Shown here in pieces: positions 8,189 to 17,081 of a DNA stretch of 33,571 nt; position 1 is the stretch's first letter; each line of letters starts with the position of its first letter. This stretch comes from Paraburkholderia silviterrae. GTDB lineage: Bacteria; Pseudomonadota; Gammaproteobacteria; Burkholderiales; Burkholderiaceae. The notes beneath the pieces were generated by a model. It was not told the origin of the DNA. It saw only the letters and a program-made list of their open reading frames with translations, and did not search any database. Where the stretch lies: the NCBI RefSeq assembly GCF_004353915.1, contig NZ_SMRP01000052.1, forward strand, positions 1 through 33,571. The letters run 5' to 3'. The translations under genes and the position numbers were made by a program.

Positions 8189-8683
8189 TCACAAGATAGG
8201 CAGCGCCGTCGTTTCCTTGAAGGTCTGGAGCGAAAAACTCGACTTCACGTCGATCACCGACGGATGATGCAGCAACTGGTCCTGCACGAAGCGCGAGAAG
8301 TGCGCCATGTCCTCCACCTGCACGCGCAGCAGGAAATCCATGTCGCCCGTCATCGCGTGGCACGCCACCACTTCCGGCCAGGTCTGCACCGCCGCGCGAA
8401 AGAGCTCCGCGTGCGTGACCCCTTCGCGCCCCGCCGCCGTGGGCCCGCGCTTTTCCAGCCGCACGTTCACGTAGGCCAGCAGGTCGAGCCCCAGCTTCTG
8501 CGCGTCGAGCAGCGCGACATAGCCGCGTATCACACCGATCTCCTCGAGCCGCCGGATGCGCCGCAGGCACGGGCTGGGCGAGAGATTCACGCGCTCGGCG
8601 ATTTCCTGATTCGATAGCCGGCCATTCTCCTGAAGGATCGCCAGAATCCGCCGGTCGATTGCGTCCAGTTCGATGTTCGCCAT
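8189..8683 (-). CDS. Lrp/AsnC-family transcriptional regulator
   Basis: A 164-residue regulator. The N-terminal winged helix-turn-helix has the family signature (LDAIDRRILAILQENGRLSN, then IAERVNLSPSPCLRRIRRLE, residues 6-47), and the C-terminal RAM ligand-binding domain covers about 65-155 (CHAMTGDMDFLLRVQVED). It diverges from hppD with a 144-bp shared spacer, so it very likely controls hppD, probably in response to an aromatic amino acid; the effector is inferred. The ATG at 8683 gives the normal family length. The large upstream extension of this frame is antisense to hppD and not real. Confidence 0.92.
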   Translation of the reverse strand: MANIELDAIDRRILAILQENGRLSNQEIAERVNLSPSPCLRRIRRLEEIGVIRGYVALLDAQKLGLDLLAYVNVRLEKRGPTAAGREGVTHAELFRAAVQTWPEVVACHAMTGDMDFLLRVQVEDMAHFSRFVQDQLLHHPSVIDVKSSFSLQTFKETTALPIL

Positions 8684-8827
8684 TTTCTGCCACCCGATGT
8701 ATCGATGAAGGCAGTTTATAGCGCAAATAGCCGAACGAGCGACCCAACTCGCAAGTTTTCTCCCAATCTGGACAGCTACACTTTGCCGCACGACATCAGC
8801 ATCCCGCGATCGACATAGGAGACAGCC
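8684..8827. promoter_or_regulatory. divergent lrp-hppD control region
   Basis: A 144-bp spacer between divergent genes. TATAAA on the minus strand (8715-8720) is a likely -10 for the Lrp gene. TACACT at 8777-8782 may be the hppD -10, but its -35 is poor. AGGAGA at 8817-8822 is the hppD ribosome-binding site. Confidence 0.45.
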
Positions 8828-9925
8828 ATGCATATCCCCACTTGGGAGAATCCCGTCGGCACCGACGGCTTCGAGTTCATCGAATACACCGCGCCGGACC
8901 CGAAGGCGCTCGGCAAGCTGTTCGAGAACATGGGCTTCACCGCCGTGGCGCGCCATCGCCACAAGGACGTGACGCTCTACCGTCAAGGCGACATCAACTT
9001 CATCGTCAACGGTGAGCCGGATTCGTTCGCGCAGCGTTTCACGCGCCTGCATGGCCCGTCGATCTGCGCAATCGCGTTCCGCGTGCAGGACGCCGCCAAG
9101 GCCTACAAGCACGCGCTCGAACTGGGCGCATGGGGCTTCGACAACAAGACCGGCCCGATGGAGCTGAACATTCCGGCCATCAAGGGCATCGGCGATTCGC
9201 TCATCTATTTCGTCGACCGCTGGCGCGGCAAGAACGGCGCGGCGCCGGGCAGCATCGGCGACATCAGCATCTATGACGTCGATTTCGAGCCGATTGCGGG
9301 CGCCGATCAAAATCCGGTCGGCCACGGCCTCACCTATATCGACCACCTGACGCACAACGTGCACCGCGGCCGCATGAACGAATGGGCGGAGTTCTACGAA
9401 CGCCTCTTCAACTTCCGCGAAATCCGCTACTTCGACATCGAAGGCAAGGTGACGGGCGTGAAGTCGAAGGCCATGACCTCGCCCTGCGGCAAGATCCGCA
9501 TTCCGATCAACGAGGAAGGCGGCGAAACGGCCGGCCAGATCCAGGAATATCTCGACGCGTACCACGGCGAAGGCATTCAGCACATCGCGCTCGGCAGCAA
9601 TGACATCTACCGCACGGTGGATGGCCTGCGCGCCTCGCAGATCGCGCTGCTCGATACGATCGACACGTATTACGAGCTCGTCGACCGCCGCATTCCGAAC
9701 CACGGCGAGCCGCTGGACGAGCTGAAAAAGCGCAAGATCCTCATCGACGGGATGCCCGAGGACCTGCTGCTGCAAATCTTCACGGAGAACCAGATCGGCC
9801 CGATCTTCTTCGAGATCATCCAGCGCAAGGGCAATCAGGGCTTCGGCGAAGGCAACTTCAAGGCGCTGTTCGAATCGATCGAGCTCGACCAGATCCGCCG
9901 CGGCGTGGTGAAAGACAAGGCCTGA
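8828..9925 (+). CDS. hppD: 4-hydroxyphenylpyruvate dioxygenase
   Basis: A 365-residue non-haem Fe(II) dioxygenase that converts 4-hydroxyphenylpyruvate to homogentisate in tyrosine degradation. Two vicinal-oxygen-chelate domains are present. The iron ligands are visible as H173 (YIDHLTHNVH), H252 (EGIQHIALGSND) and E329 (GPIFFEIIQRKG), and the C-terminal gating region GFGEGNFKALFESIE is conserved. A good AGGAGA precedes the ATG at 8828. It is divergent from the Lrp/AsnC regulator. No homogentisate dioxygenase or fumarylacetoacetase is seen in the window. Confidence 0.96.
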   Translation: MHIPTWENPVGTDGFEFIEYTAPDPKALGKLFENMGFTAVARHRHKDVTLYRQGDINFIVNGEPDSFAQRFTRLHGPSICAIAFRVQDAAKAYKHALELGAWGFDNKTGPMELNIPAIKGIGDSLIYFVDRWRGKNGAAPGSIGDISIYDVDFEPIAGADQNPVGHGLTYIDHLTHNVHRGRMNEWAEFYERLFNFREIRYFDIEGKVTGVKSKAMTSPCGKIRIPINEEGGETAGQIQEYLDAYHGEGIQHIALGSNDIYRTVDGLRASQIALLDTIDTYYELVDRRIPNHGEPLDELKKRKILIDGMPEDLLLQIFTENQIGPIFFEIIQRKGNQGFGEGNFKALFESIELDQIRRGVVKDKA

Positions 9926-9955
9926 GCTTCGCGGAAGCTCGCGTTTTCATGATGC

Positions 9956-9991
9956 AAAAAGGGCGAAGATCGCACGATCTTCGCCCTTTTT
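9956..9991 (+). terminator. rho-independent terminator of hppD
   Basis: A5, a perfect 12-bp stem (9961-9972 with 9975-9986) and T5. It is preceded by a 7-bp hairpin that starts in the stop codon (9924-9940). The A tract would let it work on the minus strand as well, for the small gene ending at 10072. Confidence 0.92.
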
Positions 9992-10071
9992 AGCTTTGGA
10001 ATCCGCAGCCGCACACCCCGGCAACGGATTCGAATGAATGGAATGCTGCGCGGATCAGCGCGGCATCAGGA

Positions 10072-10269
10072 TTAACGTTTGGCGCTCCGCTCGCCCTGCG
10101 CCGACGGGACGGCGGCGCTCGAGTCAGCCTTCGCGCACAGCGTGTACTGCGCGCACGCGGTCGATGCACTCGTGCCGCCCTGGGTGCGGGCATTCGAATG
10201 CAGCGGCGCGCTCATGGCGAAGAACGCAGCCGAGACCGTCAGAAAGGTCTGGATATGTCGATTGTTCAT
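10072..10269 (-). CDS. small secreted protein, unknown function
   Basis: A 65-residue frame starting MNNRHIQTFLTVSAAFFAMS. It has a likely signal peptide with a cleavage site near residue 27 (SNA-RT) and a mature part of about 38 residues rich in Ala, Ser and Thr with two cysteines (CAQYTLC). Support for a real gene is an almost perfect ribosome-binding site on the minus strand (AAGGAG, 7 nt before the ATG) and a bidirectional hairpin downstream. I do not recognise a family. It lies between hppD and the indolepyruvate oxidoreductase gene, on the opposite strand. Confidence 0.6.
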   Translation of the reverse strand: MNNRHIQTFLTVSAAFFAMSAPLHSNARTQGGTSASTACAQYTLCAKADSSAAVPSAQGERSAKR

Positions 10270-10680
10270 GCGGTACTCCTTTTTTCAGACTGCCTGTCAC
10301 TGGGCAATGCCACGTTCGCACCCTGAATGGATCGGGGCGCGTCGCGGTTCGCACAGATGAGGAAGTTAGACAGGATATTCAAGAGCGGTTCCGCCGCAGT
10401 GCATTTTTTACATGCTGTTACCTCATACCTCATTCCGACACATCCTTTGTTACACAGGCCCTTCAGGGCTCTTACGAGACTGACGCATCAAACCTGACAG
10501 CGCACATGGACTCGCACGATTCATGCAGGGTTTCCCGTGGAGGCGGCGGGTTTGCCCGAGTGCTACCATCGATTAAAAGAAGCCATGATGGCGAGCCCCG
10601 GCCGACGCGTTCACAAGACGCTGAGGCCTTGAAGTTCTGGCGATCCCACAACGGATTGGTTGGATGGAGGAAGACACATA
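10270..10680. other. 411-bp non-coding region upstream of the oxidoreductase
   Basis: No convincing gene. It contains a tandem 7-mer (ACCTCAT twice, 10420-10433) and a GGAGGAAG ribosome-binding site at 10666-10673 for the next gene. Both neighbouring transcripts must start here, but I cannot pick out -35/-10 pairs with confidence. Confidence 0.5.
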
Positions 10681-13600
10681 ATGAATGCCCCGCTAGACGC
10701 AGGTCAGCGCGCTTCGCTCGAAGCCGCACTCGCTTCCGTCACGCTCGACGATAAATACACCCTCGAACGCGGTCGCGCGTACATGAGCGGCATCCAGGCG
10801 CTGGTGCGTCTGCCGATGCTGCAACAGGAACGCGACAAGGCCGCCGGTCTCAATACCGCGGGGTTCATCTCAGGCTATCGCGGCTCGCCGCTGGGCGGCC
10901 TCGATCAGTCCCTCTGGAAGGCGAAGCAGCATCTCGCCGCCCATCAAATCGTATTTCAGCCCGGCGTCAATGAAGACCTCGCCGCGACCGCCGTATGGGG
11001 TTCGCAGCAGGTGAACCTGTACCCATCGGCGAAATACGACGGCGTGTTTTCGATGTGGTACGGCAAGGGCCCCGGCGTCGATCGCTGCGGCGACGTCTTC
11101 AAGCACGGCAATTCCGCCGGCTCGTCGCCTCACGGCGGCGTCCTCGTGCTCGCCGGCGACGACCATGCCGCCAAATCGTCCACGCTCGCGCACCAGTCCG
11201 AGCACATCTTCAAGGCCTGTGGCCTGCCGGTGCTGTTCCCCTCGAACGTCCAGGAATATCTCGACTTCGGCCTGCACGGCTGGGCGATGAGCCGCTACTC
11301 GGGCCTCTGGGTCGCGATGAAGTGCGTGACCGACGTGGTCGAATCGTCGGCGTCGGTGGAGATCGATCCGCATCGCACCCAGATCATCCTTCCGGAAGAC
11401 TTCGCGATGCCCGAGGGCGGCCTGAATATCCGCTGGCCCGATCCGCCGCTCGTGCAGGAAGCGCGTCTGCTCGACTACAAGTGGTACGCGGGTCTCGCCT
11501 ACGTGCGCGCGAACAAGCTCGATCGCATCGAGATCGATTCGCCGCATGCGCGCTTTGGCATCATCACCGGCGGCAAGGCCTATCTCGATGTGCGCCAGGC
11601 GCTCACCGACCTCGGCCTCGACGACGAAACCTGCTCGCGCATCGGCCTGCGCCTCTACAAGGTGGGCTGCGTGTGGCCGCTCGAAGCGCAGGGCGCGCAT
11701 GCCTTTGCGCGCGGGCTCGAAGAGATTCTCGTGGTCGAGGAAAAGCGCCAGATCCTCGAATACGCGATCAAGGAAGAGCTCTACAACTGGCCCGATGCGC
11801 AGCGCCCGCGCGTGTACGGCAAGTTCGACGAGAAGGACGGCGCCGGCGGCGAATGGTCGGTGCCGATGGGCAACTGGCTCCTGCCCGCGCACTACGAGCT
11901 GTCGCCCGCGATCATCGCCAAGGCCATCGCCACGCGTCTGGACAAGTTCGAGATGCCCTCGGACGTGCGCGCGCGCATTGCGGCGCGCGTCGCCGTGATC
12001 GAGGCGAAGGAGAAGGCGCTCGCGAAGCCGCGCGTGCAGGCCGAACGCAAGCCGTGGTTCTGCTCGGGCTGCCCGCACAACACGTCGACCAACGTGCCTG
12101 AGGGCTCGCGCGCGATGGCCGGCATCGGCTGCCACTACATGACCGTGTGGATGGACCGCAGCACGAGCACCTTCAGCCAGATGGGCGGCGAAGGCGTGGC
12201 GTGGGTCGGCCAGGCGCCGTTCACGAACGACAAGCACGTGTTCGCGAACCTCGGCGACGGCACTTACTTCCACTCGGGCCTGCTCGCGATCCGCGCGGCG
12301 ATCGCCTCGAAGGCGAACATCACCTACAAGATCCTCTATAACGACGCGGTCGCCATGACGGGCGGCCAGCCCGTGGACGGCGTGCTCACCGTGCCGCAGA
12401 TCACGCATCAACTCGCCTCCGAAGGCGCGGCGAAGATCGTGATCGTGACCGACGAGCCCGAGAAGTACCAAGGCGTCACCACGCTCGCGCCGGGCGTGAC
12501 GATCCACCATCGCGACCAGCTCGACGCCATGCAGCGCGAGCTGCGCGAGATCCCCGGCACGACCATCCTGATCTACGACCAGACCTGCGCGACCGAGAAG
12601 CGCCGCCGCCGCAAGCGCGGCACGTATCCGGATCCGGCGAAGCGTGTCGTGATCAACGAAGCCGTCTGCGAAGGCTGCGGCGACTGCTCGGTGCAATCGA
12701 ACTGCCTCTCGGTCGAGCCGCTCGACACCGAATACGGCACGAAGCGCCAGATCAATCAGTCCACCTGCAACAAGGACTTCTCGTGCGTGAAGGGCTTCTG
12801 CCCGAGCTTCGTCACGGTCGAAGGCGGCCAGCTGCGCAAGCCGAAGTCGAATAGTGTCGTGGGCGACGCGATGCCGCCCGTGCCGGCTCCCGACGTGCCC
12901 GCGATCGGCCAGCCCTACGGCGTGCTCGTGACGGGCGTAGGCGGCACCGGCGTCGTGACGATCGGTGCGCTGCTCGGCATGGCCGCGCACCTCGAAGCGA
13001 AGGGCGTGACCGTGCTCGACGTGACCGGCCTCGCGCAAAAGGGCGGCGCGGTGATGAGCCACGTGCAGATCGCCAATCGCCCGACGGACATTCACGCGAC
13101 ACGCATCGCCATGGGCGAGGCTAAGCTCGTGATTGGCTGCGACGCCATCGTGACCGCCAGCGACGACTGCGTATCGCGGATGCAGGCCGGCGCCACCAAC
13201 GTGGTGCTCAACAGCGCGCCCACGCCCACGGCCGAGTTCATCAAGAATCCGCAGTGGCAGTTCCCGGGCTCCAACACCGAAGCCGACGTGCGCGCGGCGG
13301 CCGGCACGGACAACGTCGCAACCGTCGATGCGAACCGCTATGCGCTCGCGCTGCTTGGCGACGCGATCTACACGAACCCGTTCGTGCTCGGCTACGCCTG
13401 GCAACGCGGCTGGCTGCCGCTCACGCACGAGTCGCTCACGCGCGCGATCGAGTTGAACGCGGTGCAGGTCGAGAAGAACCTCGCGGCATTCGAATGGGGC
13501 CGGCGCGTCGCGCACGACCGCGAGGCCGTGGACCGGCTTGTGAAGCAGCCCGCGCAGGACGCCGATGCCGGCGGCGCGAAGATCGTCGCGCTGCATACGC

Positions 13601-14280
13601 CCAAGTCGCTCGATACGCTCATCGAAAAGCGCGCGCAGTATCTCGCCGCGTATCAGAACGAGGCCTATGCGCAACGCTATCGCGCGTTCGTCGATGAAGT
13701 GCGGCGCGCGGAAGCGAAGCTCGATCGTCCCGATGGCGGCCTGAACGGACAGCCGCTGACCGTTGCCGTGGCGAAGAACCTGCACAAGCTGATGGCGTAT
13801 AAGGACGAGTACGAGGTTGCGCGCCTCTACGCCGATCCGGCGTTCGTCGAGAAGCTGAAGGCAAGCTTCGAGGGCGACTGGAAGCTCAACTTCCATCTCG
13901 CGCCGCCGTCGTTCGCGAAGCACGACGACAAGGGCCATCTGTTGAAGAAGCAGTACGGTCCGCACATGCTCACGGCCTTGCGCGTGCTGGCGAAGCTCAA
14001 GTTCCTGCGCGGTACGGCGCTCGATCCGTTCGGCCGTACCGAGGAGCGTCGCCACGAACGCGCGCTGATCGGCGAGTACGAGGCGCTCGTGCGCGAAATC
14101 ATCGGAGGATTGAGCGAGGCGAACCTCCCGCTCGCGCTCGAGCTCGCGAATCTGCCCGATGCGATTCGCGGCTATGGCCACGTGAAGGAGAACAACCTCA
14201 AGGCCACCCGCGCGAAGTGGGCAACGCTGCTCGCGAAGTGGCGCTCGCCGGAAAATGGGGCGGCGCGGCACGCGGCTTGA
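10681..14280 (+). CDS. fused indolepyruvate (arylpyruvate) ferredoxin oxidoreductase
   Basis: A 1199-residue fused IorA-IorB-type 2-oxoacid:acceptor oxidoreductase. It oxidatively decarboxylates arylpyruvates (indolepyruvate, phenylpyruvate) to arylacetyl-CoA. Domain order: N-terminal pyrimidine-binding half; a CSGCPH motif near 460; the thiamine-diphosphate motif GDG at 525-527 with N554-D555; a ferredoxin-like section with Cys663, 666, 669, 675 and Cys696, 702, 707-Pro; then the gamma domain with GVLVTGVGGTGVVTIG near 747 and a long C-terminal extension. The ATG at 10681 is fixed by GGAGGAAG at 10666. Length and architecture match the aerobic proteobacterial fused type, not the archaeal split enzyme. 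Its neighbours hppD and paa fit aromatic amino acid breakdown; which arylpyruvate it prefers is inference. Confidence 0.92.
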   Translation: MNAPLDAGQRASLEAALASVTLDDKYTLERGRAYMSGIQALVRLPMLQQERDKAAGLNTAGFISGYRGSPLGGLDQSLWKAKQHLAAHQIVFQPGVNEDLAATAVWGSQQVNLYPSAKYDGVFSMWYGKGPGVDRCGDVFKHGNSAGSSPHGGVLVLAGDDHAAKSSTLAHQSEHIFKACGLPVLFPSNVQEYLDFGLHGWAMSRYSGLWVAMKCVTDVVESSASVEIDPHRTQIILPEDFAMPEGGLNIRWPDPPLVQEARLLDYKWYAGLAYVRANKLDRIEIDSPHARFGIITGGKAYLDVRQALTDLGLDDETCSRIGLRLYKVGCVWPLEAQGAHAFARGLEEILVVEEKRQILEYAIKEELYNWPDAQRPRVYGKFDEKDGAGGEWSVPMGNWLLPAHYELSPAIIAKAIATRLDKFEMPSDVRARIAARVAVIEAKEKALAKPRVQAERKPWFCSGCPHNTSTNVPEGSRAMAGIGCHYMTVWMDRSTSTFSQMGGEGVAWVGQAPFTNDKHVFANLGDGTYFHSGLLAIRAAIASKANITYKILYNDAVAMTGGQPVDGVLTVPQITHQLASEGAAKIVIVTDEPEKYQGVTTLAPGVTIHHRDQLDAMQRELREIPGTTILIYDQTCATEKRRRRKRGTYPDPAKRVVINEAVCEGCGDCSVQSNCLSVEPLDTEYGTKRQINQSTCNKDFSCVKGFCPSFVTVEGGQLRKPKSNSVVGDAMPPVPAPDVPAIGQPYGVLVTGVGGTGVVTIGALLGMAAHLEAKGVTVLDVTGLAQKGGAVMSHVQIANRPTDIHATRIAMGEAKLVIGCDAIVTASDDCVSRMQAGATNVVLNSAPTPTAEFIKNPQWQFPGSNTEADVRAAAGTDNVATVDANRYALALLGDAIYTNPFVLGYAWQRGWLPLTHESLTRAIELNAVQVEKNLAAFEWGRRVAHDREAVDRLVKQPAQDADAGGAKIVALHTPKSLDTLIEKRAQYLAAYQNEAYAQRYRAFVDEVRRAEAKLDRPDGGLNGQPLTVAVAKNLHKLMAYKDEYEVARLYADPAFVEKLKASFEGDWKLNFHLAPPSFAKHDDKGHLLKKQYGPHMLTALRVLAKLKFLRGTALDPFGRTEERRHERALIGEYEALVREIIGGLSEANLPLALELANLPDAIRGYGHVKENNLKATRAKWATLLAKWRSPENGAARHAA

Positions 14281-14310
14281 TCAAGGCTTTCGCAACGAAG
14301 CCATAAAAAC

Positions 14311-14343
14311 GAAGGGCGCTCCGCCGAAAGCGGAGCGCCCTTC
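14311..14343. terminator. shared terminator, oxidoreductase / maeB
   Basis: A perfect 14-bp stem (14311-14324 with 14330-14343) with a 5-nt loop. On the minus strand it is followed by a T5 run, giving a good maeB terminator. On the plus strand the tail TCATTT is weaker. Confidence 0.85.
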
Positions 14344-14418
14344 TCATTTGTGCGGCCGGCGGCGCGCCGCAACGCGCCTCCGCCTCGACTGCCTCGCCGC
14401 TACACGCACTTAACGCGC

Positions 14419-16704
14419 TTAACGCGCAGCAGCCTTATTCACCGTGGCATTCGCCGAAGCCACCGCCGTCATGTTGATGATGCGTCGCACCGTCGCCGCC
14501 GGCGTGAGGATGTGCACGGGCTTGGAAGCGCCCAGCAGGAACGGGCCCACCGTCACGCCTTCGCCGCCCACCACCTTCAGCAGGTTGTACGCGATGTTCG
14601 CCGCTTCCACGTTCGGCATGATCAGCAGGTTCGCTTCGCCCGTGAGCGTCGTGCCCGGGAACGACTGCTTGCGGATCAGCTCGGAGAGCGCCGCGTCGCC
14701 GTGCATTTCGCCGTCCACTTCGAGCTGCGGCGCGCGTTGCGCGATCAGCTCGCGCGCGGCCTGCATGCGCTGCGAGGTCGACGAGCGCACGCTGCCGAAG
14801 TTCGAGCTCGAGAGCAGCGCGACCTTCGGCGCAATGCCGAACTTCTCGATCTCGCGCGCGGCGAGGATCGTCATGTCGGCGAGCTGCTCGGCGCTCGGCA
14901 CTTCGTTCACGTAGGTGTCGCTGATGAACAGATTGCGGCCCGGCAGCATCAGCAGGTTCATCGCCGCGTAGTTGTCGGCGTCGGCGGCCTTGCCCAGCAC
15001 CTGCTCGATGTACTTGAGGTGGTAGTCGAAGCTGTTCACGAGACCGCAGATCATGCCGTCCGCGTCGCCCATATGCACGAGGATCGCGCCGATCAGCGTG
15101 TTGAACTTGCGCATCGAGGCCTTCGCGACGTCGGGCGTGATGCCCTGGCGCGCGCCGAGCTCGTGGTACGCCAGCCAGCTCTTCTGGAAGCGCGGATCGT
15201 CTTCCGGATCGACGATCTCGAAGTCGGTGCCCACACGCAGCTTCGAGCCCATCTTCTTCAGGCGCATTTCCACGACGGAAGGACGGCCCACGATGATCGG
15301 CTTGGCGATCTTCTCGGTGAGCACGAACTGCGCGGCGCGCAACACGCGCTCGTCTTCGCCCTCGGCGAACACGATGCGTGCGCAGTTGGCCTTCGCCGCT
15401 GCGAACACCGGGCGCATCACCATGCCCGTGCGGTAGACAGTCGCGCCGAGCTGCTCGCGGTACGCATCCATGTCCAGGATCGGACGCGTGGCGACGCCCG
15501 AATCCATCGCGGCCTGTGCAACGGCCGGCGCGATCTTGATGATGAGACGCGGATCGAAGGGCTTCGGAATCAGGTAGTCCGGGCCGAATTCGAGCGTGTG
15601 GCCTTCATAGGCCTTCGCCACTTCGTCGCCCTGGTCGGTTTCTTCGGCAAGCTCCGCAATCGCGCGCACACACGCGAGCTTCATCTCCTCCGTGATGGTG
15701 GTCGCGCCCACGTCGAGCGCGCCGCGGAAGATGAACGGGAAGCACAGCACGTTGTTGACCTGGTTCGGATAGTCCGAACGGCCCGTGGCGATGATCGCGT
15801 CCGGGCGCACCTTCTTCGCCTCTTCCGGGCGGATTTCCGGCTCCGGGTTCGCGAGTGCGAGGATCAGCGGCTTGTCGCCCATTTCCTTGACCATCTCGGG
15901 CTTGAGCACGCCGGCGCTCGAGCAGCCGAGGAACACGTCGGCGCCCTTGATGGCGTCGCCAAGCGTGCGCGCGTCAGTGTTGGCGGCGTAGCGCTGTTTC
16001 GACGGATCGAGATTGCCGCGGCCTTCGTAGATCACGCCCTTCGAGTCGGAGACAAGGATGTTCTCTTTCTTCAGGCCGAGCTTCACGAGCAGGTCCAGAC
16101 ACGCGATGGCCGCCGCGCCCGCGCCCGAGCACACGAGCTTCACGCTGCCGAGTTCCTTGCCCACGACCTTCAGGCCGTTGAGGATGGCCGCCGAGGCGAT
16201 GATGGCCGTGCCGTGCTGGTCGTCATGGAAGACGGGAATCTTCATGCGCTCGCGCAGCTTCTGCTCGATGTAGAAGCACTCGGGCGCCTTGATGTCTTCG
16301 AGGTTGATGCCGCCGAGCGTGGGCTCGAGCATGGCGATGGCGTCGACGAGCTTGTCCGGATCGTGCTCGTCGAGCTCGATGTCGAACACGTCGATGCCGG
16401 CGAACTTCTTGAACAGGCAGCCCTTGCCTTCCATCACGGGCTTGGCCGCGAGCGGGCCGATGTTGCCGAGGCCGAGCACGGCCGTGCCGTTGGTCACGAC
16501 GCCGACCAGGTTGCCGCGCGAGGTGTACTTCTGCGCATCGAGCGGCTCGGCGTGGATCGCCTCACAGGCTGCGGCCACGCCCGGCGAGTACGCGAGCGAG
16601 AGGTCGAGCTGGTTGGAGAGCGGTTTGGTGGGCGTGACCGAAATCTTGCCGGGCTTCGGATTCTGGTGATACGCGAGCGCGCTTTGCTTCAGTTGTTCAT
16701 CCAT
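14419..16704 (-). CDS. maeB: NADP-dependent malic enzyme with phosphotransacetylase domain
   Basis: A 761-residue MaeB-type enzyme converting malate to pyruvate and CO2 with NADP reduction. The N-terminal malic enzyme part begins with the family segment SNQLDLSLAYSPGVAAACEA; a Rossmann-like SGAGAAAIACLDLL and the ILALANPEPEI region follow. From about residue 430 the chain continues as a phosphate acetyltransferase-like domain (MLLPGRNLFISDTYVNEVPS and VGPFLLGASKPVHIL), as in all large MaeB proteins; there it acts in acetyl-CoA regulation and usually not as an active transferase. The start has only a weak ribosome-binding site, but MDEQLKQSALAYHQNPKPGK is the usual N-terminus. It is a single-gene unit. 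Confidence 0.95.
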   Translation of the reverse strand: MDEQLKQSALAYHQNPKPGKISVTPTKPLSNQLDLSLAYSPGVAAACEAIHAEPLDAQKYTSRGNLVGVVTNGTAVLGLGNIGPLAAKPVMEGKGCLFKKFAGIDVFDIELDEHDPDKLVDAIAMLEPTLGGINLEDIKAPECFYIEQKLRERMKIPVFHDDQHGTAIIASAAILNGLKVVGKELGSVKLVCSGAGAAAIACLDLLVKLGLKKENILVSDSKGVIYEGRGNLDPSKQRYAANTDARTLGDAIKGADVFLGCSSAGVLKPEMVKEMGDKPLILALANPEPEIRPEEAKKVRPDAIIATGRSDYPNQVNNVLCFPFIFRGALDVGATTITEEMKLACVRAIAELAEETDQGDEVAKAYEGHTLEFGPDYLIPKPFDPRLIIKIAPAVAQAAMDSGVATRPILDMDAYREQLGATVYRTGMVMRPVFAAAKANCARIVFAEGEDERVLRAAQFVLTEKIAKPIIVGRPSVVEMRLKKMGSKLRVGTDFEIVDPEDDPRFQKSWLAYHELGARQGITPDVAKASMRKFNTLIGAILVHMGDADGMICGLVNSFDYHLKYIEQVLGKAADADNYAAMNLLMLPGRNLFISDTYVNEVPSAEQLADMTILAAREIEKFGIAPKVALLSSSNFGSVRSSTSQRMQAARELIAQRAPQLEVDGEMHGDAALSELIRKQSFPGTTLTGEANLLIMPNVEAANIAYNLLKVVGGEGVTVGPFLLGASKPVHILTPAATVRRIINMTAVASANATVNKAAAR

Positions 16705-17081
16705 TTTCGGGCCTGCCAGGACGTGAGAGACGAGAGAAGTTTTATGTTCGTAGGCCCGCCGGTTCGCGCGGCGCTCGCAGCCAAACCATAGGTGAAACGG
16801 CGCGGGCGAAATGGCGGGGGATTAGTGTACACCTCGTCATGATTGGGGCGAGTCGGGTCAAAGACTGATACCGGGAATTTGTGGCGCCCGTAAATGCCCG
16901 TGGCGCTTGCGTTCCGGGGCGCCCCATACGGCCCCTTACGAGCGTGATGCGCCGCCCATGTAGCGCCGCAGCTGCCGTCTCATGTGGCGCAAGATGCGGC
17001 GTTGCGCCGCACCCCAGGACCCCTGCACCCCTGCACCCCTGCACCCCTGCACCCCGTACGCCGATCCCGCCCGCTCCGGGC
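16705..17081. other. 377-bp non-coding region between MFS gene and maeB
   Basis: No supported gene. It should hold the maeB promoter (minus strand), but I see no clear -35/-10 pair. The only marked structure is the 8-bp tandem repeat listed separately. Confidence 0.5.
17020..17055. repeat. 8-bp tandem repeat, 4.5 copies
   Basis: Four exact copies of CCCCTGCA (17020-17027, 17028-17035, 17036-17043, 17044-17051) are followed by CCCC. It lies just downstream of the stop codon of the MFS gene. A perfect short repeat like this is prone to slippage, but it is outside any coding region. Confidence 0.95.

Noticed and set aside
10870..14271. Long minus-strand reading frame (1133 residues) opposite the oxidoreductase
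   Set aside because: Antisense shadow with low-complexity Arg/His/Glu composition and no motif; the plus strand has all expected enzyme motifs.
14350..16791. Long plus-strand reading frame (813 residues) opposite maeB
   Set aside because: It is the antisense shadow of maeB: Arg/His/Leu/Ala-rich, no family motif, caused by high GC. The minus-strand frame is a clear malic enzyme.
17020..17055. CRISPR array
   Set aside because: The unit is only 8 bp with no spacers and there are no cas genes; it is a simple tandem repeat.
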